A DNA stretch of 64,000 bases from Strigamia acuminata (Eukaryota > Arthropoda > Chilopoda > Geophilomorpha > Linotaeniidae). The stretch lies in contig OX442320.1 in the NCBI GenBank assembly GCA_949358305.1, positions 6,898,259-6,962,258 of the forward strand. The letters run 5' to 3'. The notes beneath the pieces are model-generated. The model did not search any database and was not told the origin of the DNA. It was given only the letters and a program-made list of their open reading frames with translations. The translations under genes and the position numbers were made by a program. This document shows, piece after piece, positions 40,375-50,100 of this stretch; the stretch's first letter is position 1, and each line of letters starts with the position of its first letter.

Positions 40375-42473
40375 ATGACGACTGAGACTTCATCTAGCAT
40401 TACTTCCTACGGGATAGAAAAAATGGATGGTACCAACTATTTGTCTTGGGCATTCAGTGTCAAGCTTCTATTAACCGAGAAGAAACTTTGGAAAGTAGTA
40501 GACGGGACAGAAACTGAAGCCGATGCAACGAAATTGGCTGATTTGACAAATAAAGCTTTTTCAATAATTGGTTTGACAATCAAAACACAACAGCAATCAC
40601 ATATACGGGGATTGCAAAGTCCAAAAGAAGCTTGGGATCGACTGAAAGAAGTCTACGAACCGACGAACTCGTTACGCATCGTCCAACTCCGCCGAGAACT
40701 TTATTCAACAATGAAGCAGACCGGTGAAAATATGGACAAGTATCTCATGAGAGTGTCCGAATGCTCCGAGAGATTAACGAATGCGGGCCAAACGGTCGGG
40801 GACACAGATTTGGCTTGGGCCATGTTATGTGGTTTGACCAAAGAATACGAAGGACTGATTACGTCAGTACACACGATTGCAAAAGCGGATTTCACGTCGA
40901 ACAAAATAAAAGACATGATATTGGCGGAGTCTTCAAGAAGAGAGACTTCAGACAATACCAAACGGGATTCGGCTGTGCTAATTGCGAACAAGATTCCACA
41001 GCAACGTGATCTTAAAAAGATCAAATGTTACAATTGTAACAAATTTGGCCATTATGCGCGGGACTGCCACAAGCCCAAGAAGGAAAGAAACGCTGAGTCC
41101 AAGAATTTCAGTGACCACAAGAAGGCCAATGTTATGTCGGCATTTGCGGCGCGAGCGGATAAGGACGTTTGGGTGATCGATTCAGGAGCGAGTCATCACA
41201 TGACAGCGCAGAAAGGGAAATTTTTGGAACTTCAAAATCCCAAAGTGGCGGAAATAAATATCGCAAACGGAAAGAAGGTCAAAGTAGAAGCTCAAGGGGA
41301 CATCAACGTAGATTTCGTGTACGATGGGCAGCCAGTACCAACGATTTTAAAAGAAGTACTTTACGTGCCGGAAGTGACGATGAATTTACTCTCCGTCGCG
41401 CAACTGGAAGCAAAAGGCTACTGGTTGTCATTCAAGAACGGATTTTGCAACGTGATGAATTCAAAGGATGTCGTGATTCTTCGAGCGAAGAGAGAAAACA
41501 GAATGTATCTGGTCAACGAGGCGTCACATCACGGGATGACGGCGACAACGGAAGCGACCAAAAACGAAATTTGGCATCAAAGATACATGCACGTGTCTTT
41601 GGACAGTCTACAAAAGATGGCCGAAAAAGACAAAGTCAGGGGATTGGAGATCAACAAAGATGCAATCAGCAAATGTGATTCATGTCTCCAAGGAAAATCC
41701 ACCCGAAAACCATTCAACAAGGAAGAACGGAAGTTGGCATCCGAAGTACTGGATTTGATCCATTCGGACATTGCGGGTCCACTTCAAACAAAGAGCAAGG
41801 GAGGGCATCGTTACTACATTACGTTTATTGATGATAAGTCAAGGAAAATAGATGTCTACTTTCTGACCCACAAATCTGAAGCGCTTGAAAAATTTCAAGA
41901 TTACATGACGAGAATGGAGAGAAAAACGGGGAAGAAAATAAAAGCCTTGCGAACGGATAACGGGCTCGAATACTGCAACGAAGAATTTGACCGTTTCCTG
42001 AAGGAGAAAGGAATTTCTCATCAACGCACCGCAGTGTACACCCCAGAACAAAATGGAATTTCTGAGAGATTAAACCGGACATTGCTGGATCTGGTGCGGT
42101 CAAGTTTGATCCAAACGCAATTGGGTGCAGATTTTTGGGCTGAAGCAGTCAATACTGCAGTTTACGTGAGAAACCGGACAGTGACACAAATCACTGGGAA
42201 AACGCCGTATGAAGTTTGGTACGGGCGAACGCCATCCGTGAAACACTTAAGAGTGTTTGGCTGCAATGCAGTGATGCACGTTCCCGCGGCCAAAAGAAGA
42301 AAATTGGACAATCGCGGAGAAAAATGCATATTTCTTGGGTATTCAGCCGGGGAGAAGACATATCGGTTGTGGAATACCAAGAAAAGAAAAGTGATGACTT
42401 CACGTGACGTCGTGTTCAAAGAAAATGAATTCGGATTCAACGAAACGGATGAACTGGACGCGAAGGAAGTAAT
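40375..42473 (+). CDS. copia A gag-protease-integrase (5' part of split polyprotein)
   Basis: ATG at 40,375. Residues 1-200: copia-type gag. CCHC knuckle CYNCNKFGHYARDC at about residue 219. Protease motif VIDSGASHHMT at about 265. Integrase: zinc-binding HHCC region (WHQRYMHVS, CDSCLQGK) at about 400-440, then the D,D-35-E core (IHSDIAGP, RTDNGLEY, ISERLNRT) at about 463-563 and the GKTPYEVWYGRTPSVKHLRV region. The frame is open to the nested insertion at 42,474. Read into the insert it would stop at 42,486, so a truncated gag-integrase product is possible. Joined to 52,692 it is in frame. Confidence 0.92.
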
Positions 42474-43149
42474 AAGACAAATGTAATACAATAACTGTGA
42501 AAACTGGCGTTTTACTCCAGGTTCACATTCCCTTTAATGTGTTGATTTTATTTAATATTTGTGTATTTTATTTCCTTTGATTCTACATTTAACATTTGTG
42601 TATTTTTATTTGTTTTGATGTAATATTCACTGTCATTTGCTCATTTATATTTCATTTATATTTGCTGACCTTGCATTTAGTGTTGTATGGTTTATCCAAT
42701 TATTCTAGTGTTTTAATGTCGTTTATTTGATTTTATATACTCCTTTTGGTGTTTCATTGTTTTATTATTCTGTAAAACTCAATTTAATATTTTGTATTCA
42801 ATTTTAACATGTTTATCTTTCACATTTAGTGTCATTGACCTTTTATTTAAGGAGGGTTAGATTATTGTCACATGACCTGGCTTCAGCTCTCCTTCTGGGA
42901 ATGCAGCTGAAGCCAATTATCGGATTAGTGGTGCAGTGGGACTGAAAGTGTTATTTGCATTATGCGATCGACTCTGTTTGTAGAAGCTAGAAGAATGTAA
43001 AATAGCTAGTTGTCTTTTAAACATCTTATTCAATTTAAAAAATAGGTGAAAAAACGTGTCTTTGAGCATAATTCAATTGCAATTACTACTGTTTAATATT
43101 TATTGAAAGTTAATTCCTATTTGCTAAAATACAATTAAAAATTTTTGAC

Positions 43150-43312
43150 TGTCAATTCAAATTTACAGAAAATTAATTCAAATTACAGAAAATTAATTCA
43201 AATTTATAGAAAATTAATTCAAATTTACAGAAAATTAATTCAAATTTACAGAAAATTAATTCAAATTTACAGAAAATCAATTCTAATTTACAGAAATACA
43301 ATTTAAATTTAT
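43150..43312. repeat. 21-bp AT-rich tandem repeat, about seven copies
   Basis: Unit AATTCAAATTTACAGAAAATT-like, upstream of the caspase-like gene. Confidence 0.85.
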
Positions 43313-43447
43313 TGGAATTATATTAAAATTCAATGCAATTTTGTTGTTAATAAAAGAACCCAATGTATATAGGATAATAAACATTTTAAAAAACCGTCGA
43401 CAGCCGATTACTGGTTTTAAAAGCCTTTTGCCAGCTGGTAACCAAGC

Positions 43448-44844
43448 ATGAACACAGAATTGAAACTCGATTTCGATTACCGGATGAATTTTCAGAGAAG
43501 GGGAAGAGCTGTCATATTTAATCATTACATTTATGACATTCCAGGTCTGGCACCACGGGAGCAAGCAGATTTAGACGAATGTCTATTTACTGATATTTTG
43601 TTGCATTGGGGTTTCACTAGGTCTGATATTATTATTGTTCGAAATGCGAGCTACGCCGAGATTATGGATGTATTATACGATTGTAATTAATAAGTTAGAT
43701 TAGTTTGTGACGTCATTTATTCTATCTTTTTTTTTGTTTTTGTTATTTAGTGGCGAAACGGGAGAATCACAAAGATTACGACGTATTTGCTTGTGCAGTT
43801 TCCTCATATGGTGATCAAAACCTGCTTTATTCACGGGACAAACTATTCCCCATTTCAGAGCTGTGGAAAAATTTCACGGACGCCGAGTGCCCTTCGCTAA
43901 AAGGCAAGCCGAAACTCTTCTTTATTCAGGCAGATCCCAAAGCTGAGTTGGATACGGGGATCAAAATGCAAGATACGAACATCATTCAAGGGAAGATTCC
44001 ATGCTTAAACAAGGAAGCTGAAGACAGCACAAACTCGAAGACTGAGATTGCGATGTCCTCGAATTGTGTTGAAAAATCACCGGATAAAATTCTTGTGACG
44101 ACTTCAAACGACAAAATCGTATTGAAAGACATTGTAGACCCCGAGGACAACAACGAATCGATCTCCAACACGCAAACTGATAGCAAACAAACGAACGAGG
44201 GTAGCCGAAGAAGTAGTGACGAGAGTATTTGCAGCATGTCGTCGTCATCGCATGATGATTATGATGATTATTATGATGATGATAATGGTGGCAATGATGA
44301 TAGTGACAACTCCATCCAGTGCCTGAAAAAAGCATCAAAATATCTATTCCAGCAATCACAGAACCGTGAAGCTTTCAGGACTGGCGAAAGTCAGTCTGCA
44401 TTCATTGGCTTGCTGGGGACATGTCAAGGAAACGACGAAGCTATCAAAATCAATCAGATTTTGAAGAATTATCAAAACGAGGCGCTTGCGTTTGATTCCA
44501 AGTTGATCGAGCAGAGTGGAGCGTTTCAAGGACCCCAATATGCTGACATTCTTGTCGCCTTTTCTACGGCTGAGGGTAATTTAAATTTTGGATTTTTAAA
44601 TTGTTGTTTTACTCTTTTTTGTTCTATCACAGATTATTTTTATACACTTTATCATGTTGTGATCGGAGTAAGTGACGTGGATTTATTGAATATTTTGACC
44701 ATCGTGAATTCACGGACGTTCAGAAAGGAAGATCGAATCTCTTGTTTCCGTTCCTCATATGCAAAATGTATTTCTTGTTTACAATCCACACTCACAAAAT
44801 TTGTTTATTTTTGCAATGATTGCCACTTGTATAATCATAAATAA
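43448..44844 (+). CDS. caspase-family protein without catalytic residues (pseudocaspase)
   Basis: Three exons with GT-AG ends: 43,448-43,682, 43,751-44,575 and 44,633-44,844; 423 residues, open throughout. No prodomain: the p20 fold starts at once (QRRGRAVIFNHYIYDIPGL, a match to the caspase start, with the following PRE Arg). The His site reads ACAVSSYGD where caspases have SHG, and the Cys site reads FFIQADPKAELDTG where caspases have QACRG/QACQG. Both dyad residues are therefore changed (His to Tyr, Cys to Asp). A linker of about 170 residues with an Asp-rich run replaces the usual short p20/p10 linker. p10 begins YADILVAFSTAE and ends DLLNILTIVNSRT ... STLTKFVYF, but the RN...GSWF substrate loop is missing. 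The second intron is 57 bp, so its retention keeps frame. Likely an inactive regulator or a decaying copy. Confidence 0.8.
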
Positions 44845-45201
44845 CTTTTGCAGTTAGTCACAGTATACTAAACACACCTGAGAACTCATAAACAAATGCT
44901 GTTTCAATACGGTAATTACTATTAATTGATTAAATACATTTTAAATTTTTTCTTAAATATTTAAAAGCAGTGCCGTTATTTTCCAAATTTAAACAAACAT
45001 TTTTTAAAAGGACAATTAAATAAATTTCACTTTTCAAATCTAACGTTTGTTGTAAAATTGTTGTTATTGTGATGCTTCCATTTAACTTTCTTTATCATTT
45101 GACCAGTATTGCACATATGTCAGGTTTTAAATATGTTATTCAAGATGTGTGCGTGTTAAAACAACTTATATAATCGATTTCCTCTTCAATTTTTTGTTTC
45201 C

Positions 45202-45526
45202 ATGATGCGCAGTTCGCAGCTCATTCGGTCAGCGCATGCGCAGCTCTTAGCTCTTTGGCTTAGCGCATGATGCGCAGTTCGCAGCTCATTCGGTCAGCGC
45301 ATGCGCAGCTCTTAGCTCTTTGGCTTAGCGCATGATGCGCAGTTCGTAGCTCATTCGGTCAGCGCATGCGCAGCTCTTAGCTCTTTGGCTTAGCGCATGA
45401 TGCGCAGTTCGCAGCTCATTCGGTCAGCGCATGCGCAGCTCTTAGCTCTTTGGCTTAGCGCATGATGCGCAGTTCGCAGCTCATTCGGTCAGCGCATGCG
45501 CAGCTCTTAGCTTTTTGGCTTAGCGC
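45202..45526. repeat. 65-bp tandem repeat with GCGCATGCGC palindromes
   Basis: Five full copies starting at 45,202, 45,267, 45,332, 45,397 and 45,462 and a sixth partial one, with the order ATGATGCGCAG, CGCAGCTCATTCGGTCA, GCGCATGCGCAGCTC, TTAGCTCTTTGGC. Only one or two base differences between copies. Confidence 0.94.
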
Positions 45527-45690
45527 ATGATGCGCAGTTCGCAGCTCATTCGGTCAGCGCATGCGCAGCTCGCAACTCATTCGGTCAGCGCATGCCTCGG
45601 CGCATGCGCAGCTCGCAGCTCATTTGGTCAGCGCATGCGCAGCTCGCATCTCATTGGCACAGCGCATGCGCAGCTCATTGTGTGGCGCCT
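45527..45690. repeat. shorter derivative repeats of the GCGCATGCGC array
   Basis: Degenerate continuation with an about 33-bp spacing (GCGCATGCGCAGCTCGCAGC, CTCATTCGGTCA or CTCATTGGCACA). Together with the 65-bp part there are about nine GCGCATGCGC sites, the core of the NRF-1 consensus. Confidence 0.8.
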
Positions 45691-45871
45691 GACACAAAAT
45701 ATTGTACTGCGTCTCAAATAAGAGACCCCCCCCCTATGTGTTTTCAGCACTGGTACAAAAACTCCTCGGTTTTGGAACATTTAGATCGAGGTAACATGAT
45801 AAAATACCAGGTAACGTTTCGGTAGCGTTTGGCCTTATGGCCTGGCCAAAAGCCGCCGGACTGGAAATATA

Positions 45872-46439
45872 GTCCTTGAAACCACTTCGGACGTTTATTT
45901 AACGCTTTTTCGATGCGTAATGACGCTACCTGAACTTTTTCACATCATTGGTTGTTATATTTTCTTTCCCCAAATGATTTAGTGTTTATTTCCTACTTAA
46001 CTGGTTGTTACCAGTATATTTCCGTATATTTACTTTATATTGTAAGGGAAATGCATGGTGCCTGCATTAACTGTGTCTTAACACACTGGGCATCATGCAT
46101 CGCCTATCTGTTTATACCTGTGTGTCGCTCGCTTCTGTCACCAGAGCGCACTGCCTTTTATTCCAAGATGGCGACGCACACTGCTAAGTGTGCTCCTGTG
46201 CATTTCAATCCTGTTTTCGTAAGTTTTAGGTTAATAAATCGTTTATTTTGTTTATAAATAATTTGTTTCTTGTGTCTGCACGTAGATAAGTGCAGACACC
46301 ACGCAAATTCGACCAGAACCGGCTCGAATTCGCGTACACGACGTGCCGCACGTCTCGTGCGTGCTATATCGTACGTGTTGGCTTATTTTTAAGCGTTTCC
46401 ACTGCCTAGTCTGTGCTGTTTTTGCAGCATACCACCACA
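45872..46439 (+). repeat. copia B left LTR, 5-bp 5' truncation
   Basis: 568 bp, identical as far as I can see to 52,119-52,686. The terminal TGTTG of the right LTR is replaced by ATATA of the neighbouring segment, which removes the integrase recognition end. Confidence 0.9.
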
Positions 46440-46441
46440 AT

Positions 46442-46452
46442 TGGTAGCAGAG
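46442..46452 (+). other. copia B primer-binding site (initiator tRNA-Met 3' end)
   Basis: TGGTAGCAGAG two bases after the LTR is complementary to the 3' end of initiator tRNA-Met; differs in type from the site of copia A. Confidence 0.75.
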
Positions 46453-47126
46453 GCCTGGAAAGACACCAGGGCCTCGTTTTTTCCTTAATTTTCCACAGTT
46501 TTCGCGATTTTTTCGCGAATTTTGCGGAAATTTTCTATATTTTCAGATTTTTCGCCGATTTACACCGATTTTCGACATGCGACGACGTCTACACGACGTT
46601 ATCACCGAGAAACGGGTGTAACCCGCTGTTTAGCACCCCGGAGTGCGACAGTATCGACGATTTTCGTTCATTTTTCGCGATTTTTCGTTTAAAATCGCAC
46701 ATATCCGTGTTTTTCACACGAGGATCGCGTGTTGCGACGTGCACCGCGACTGATTCGTCAATTTCGCCTTATTTTGCCTTTCAGAGTCGAATTACCTTTG
46801 TTAATTTTAAGTGGGAATTTTGGTGTGGGACAATTAGAATCCTCGGCGCCCTTCGTCCGAATCCGGGCAAGCGCCGTTGTATTTTTCGGTTGTGCTTGTC
46901 GTGGTACAAGTGAGGTTTCCCGCGGCTCCAGGAAGTCGAACGGACCCTCTCAGACTGGCAACCGAAAGCTATTTAATTCCTTCAGAAGGAATTGCCCATT
47001 CTTGGTTTCCGCTTTGACAGTGCTACGGAAAGTGCTTCGCATCGTAATTTGTGCTTCGTTTGTGCGTCGATTGTGCGTCGATTGTGCGTCAATTTCCCAT
47101 TTCTACGCATTTTTCTCCGTGCAATC

Positions 47127-50100
47127 ATGAAAAAGGCCACCGACCAGTCGTCAGGCCATGTGCCGATTCTCGTGACCGGCAATTACGAACACTGGCACCG
47201 TGCAATTAAAATGCTATTGATGTCCGACGGCGTATGGCACCACGTCACCGAAACGGAGGAACTAGTGAAAGCCAACGTCGATGAAGACGTTTGGCGAAAA
47301 TGGCAACGTCGGAAAGCCCGAGCGCTGGGGACCATTTATTGCCACGTCTCGCAGGCCAAACAGTCGGCCCTCGACGGTTGCACCACTCCGAAACAGGCGT
47401 GGGACATTTTAGCGAAAATTTACGCCCCCAGCTCTCTCGCCCGCCAAGCGGCGATGCGCCGTGAGTTCCTGCAGCTCAAGTTGGAGCCCGGCGAAGAAAT
47501 GGCCGATTTCCTCAGCCGCGTTGACCTTATGGTCCGCCAACTTAAAGACGTCGGTGAAGACATCCTCCCTCGACATCACGCGTACCAGTATTTAGACTTT
47601 CTTCCGGACGAATACGACCAAGCAACTTTTGCCATTTATCATTGGCCGCTGGCAGAGTTTACCCCGGCTAAAGTCTCCGAACAGTTGTTGTCGGAATATC
47701 TCCGATTAAAGTCGCATTCAAACCGGAATTCTACGAACTCCTCCGCTTATGCTACTGGGCGACAAGGACGTAACCAGTCGCGACCTCCGCGCCCGCTTGC
47801 GCAGGTGCGTTGCTTCAATTGCAACGAGCTTGGACACTACGCCAATAAGTGCCAGCATCCTCGCAAGCAAACAACTGGGCAACAGCCGGTAGCTACGCTT
47901 CAGACACGATCTCGCAGCAAGAGTCGACGCCGCAATAAAGGCTCGAATCCGAATGTGAACCCGAATCAACAGCAGCAGGGACAGTTTCGCGAGTCTTCAC
48001 GCCCGCGCCGAGATGCAGCATATCTCCTGTCCGCACCACCTGCGATCCAGGTTCCTACCGTTCATTTCGTCCAATCTCACGAATGGATTGTTGACTGCGG
48101 CGCCACCGACCACGTTTCACACGTTAAATCGTGGTTCTTGGACTTTGTTGAGGTCGTCCCTTTTAATATCGAATTGGGACAAGGAAGCTCCAAAGTTACC
48201 GGAAAAGGGAATGTTCCAGTCAAGTCACTCATCGATGGCTGTGAATGCACCGTACTTCTCCGCGATGTTTTGTACGCACCTGATTTCGGCGCTAATTTAA
48301 TTTCGGTTTCGCGAGTCGATAAATGTGGGCATCACATACACATTTACAATTCGGAGTTGCATACATATGGGACGGATATCAAACAAAGTGTTCTTCGGGC
48401 GAAGCAAAAGTCAGGACTTTACTTCGTAGATGGACTAATTTCGCCATTTGCGTCGCCGACTGTTGTTTCGAGTACACCGCCCATCCCAATGTCACCTCCG
48501 ACTACTGCGCCGATGACTCTCATCACGAAGGAGGAAGATTTTCCCGCGATGCCCTCAAAGAAGTCGAAGAAAATATCAAACGTTGAAATGACCGACTTCC
48601 GCTTACCTATCTCTCCCAACACCCTACTCGTGCCTTCTCCTTCCCCGATCATCCCCAATCCTGTTGCCGGATCTAAACCACAACAGATCCGGATGTATTC
48701 CAACGTCCTATCATCTCCTCCGTCTCCCGTTGCCACGACTACGGCAGTCCCACCTCCTAAAAAGGTTATAACGCCGACTGCGAACGTTGCGGATGCCACG
48801 GGATTATGGCATGCCAGGTTGGGCCATCTCCACACCAAAGCCATGCGGACTTTGGCGAACAATTCCCAAGTTTATGGACTCGATCCGGCTGCGGTTCGAC
48901 AAGAACTTTCCTGCAACTCATGTCGCATTGCCAAGTCCACGCGCGCCTCGCATAAACCGATTCCCACACCTTCGACGACCAAACCGTTGGAGTTGCTGCA
49001 CATGGACGTCTGGGGCCCGTCAAGACTGATTTCGATTGGCGGTGCTGATTATGCCTTCTCCATTGTTGACGACGCGACCCGATATTCGTGGATTTTTCCG
49101 ATTGCACGCAAATCCGACGTCTTCACAACTTTCAAAGACTTTGTCTCTCGCGTTGAACGTATTACGGATTCCCGCGTCAAATCAATTCGCACGGATCGCG
49201 GCGGGGAATTTATTTCTAAGACTTTTGACCGTTACCTCGCTGACAAGGGCATTGTCGCACAACGGACCAATCCCGGAAGCCCGCAAATGAACGGGGTCGC
49301 CGAACGCCTAAACCGGACGATGGGCGACTATCTTCGCTCCGTTACCTCCGAAACCGGTTTTCCGCACACACTTTGGGCTGAACTCGCTGTGACATTTTCG
49401 TACGTTAAAAATCGCAGCCCGCATTCGAAACTTAACGACGAAGTTCCATATGTTTTATGGCGCCAGCGTGCCCTCTCCGTCAAACATTTCCGAAAAATTG
49501 GTTCTAAATGCTGGGTGCATTTCACCGCACCCGGGCGCAACAAAATGGATCCACGGGCGTGGGAAGGATTCCTCGTAGGTTACGCCTCCAACACTCGCGG
49601 TTATCGGGTTTGGAATCCGGCTACGAACACCGTCACGGAATCCGTTCACGTTCAAATCGATGAACGTCAGAATTTCAAACGCTCGCCGTTTTACGTTCCG
49701 GATCCCTACGAAAATGCTCCATTCATGGAGGAGCCTTCTCGCGTCACTACACCGTCTCGTGTCACTTTTGACGATGGCGCTTTCCCATCTGTCCCCTGGT
49801 CACGTCGACGTCGTGATTCCGACGATGAATCGTCTAATGACGATGATGAATTCCGCCATCGGGCTCCGTCAAGCGCTTCATCAGTCGCTTCATATCGCTC
49901 CGTCCTCGAGGAGGTCGAAGAGGACATTGCTGATGAATTGCCTCCTCCTATTCTGTTTGCGGACGATGTACCGGAGGACATCGATTTGGACGTCACGCCT
50001 GACCCACCACTTCCGCTTTACCGTCCTCGGAGGAGATTACGTCCCGATGCTTTGGCTCGTCAACCTCACACCCCTGAGGCCAGCGATAGTGAACTCGACG

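Larger units (their letters stand above)
42474..45871 (+). other. 3.4-kb foreign segment between target duplication and truncated B LTR
   Basis: Starts right after the left GTAAT (42,469-42,473) and ends where the B left LTR resumes at its sixth base (45,872). No similarity to copia A or B, no convincing terminal inverted repeats. Contents: AT-rich start, 21-bp repeats, a caspase-like gene with introns, and a GCGCATGCGC array. Introns argue against capture through RNA. How it got here is open. Confidence 0.7.

Noticed and set aside
42483-42487. Second GTAAT as the true left target duplication of copia B
   Set aside because: Joining there would put a stop in copia A pol, whereas the GTAAT at 42,469-42,473 restores one continuous frame.
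42840-43080. Possible solo LTR (GGAGGG tract followed by TGTCAC and a GGCTTCAGCT/AGCTGAAGCC hairpin)
   Set aside because: No second copy in the window, no target duplication and no clear end.
43448-44844. Ordinary active caspase
   Set aside because: Catalytic His and Cys are replaced and the substrate loop is missing, so protease activity is not expected.
45952-46257. 101-residue frame occurring twice (also 52,199-52,504)
   Set aside because: It lies wholly in the copia B LTR; duplication is due to the LTR pair and no gene is implied.
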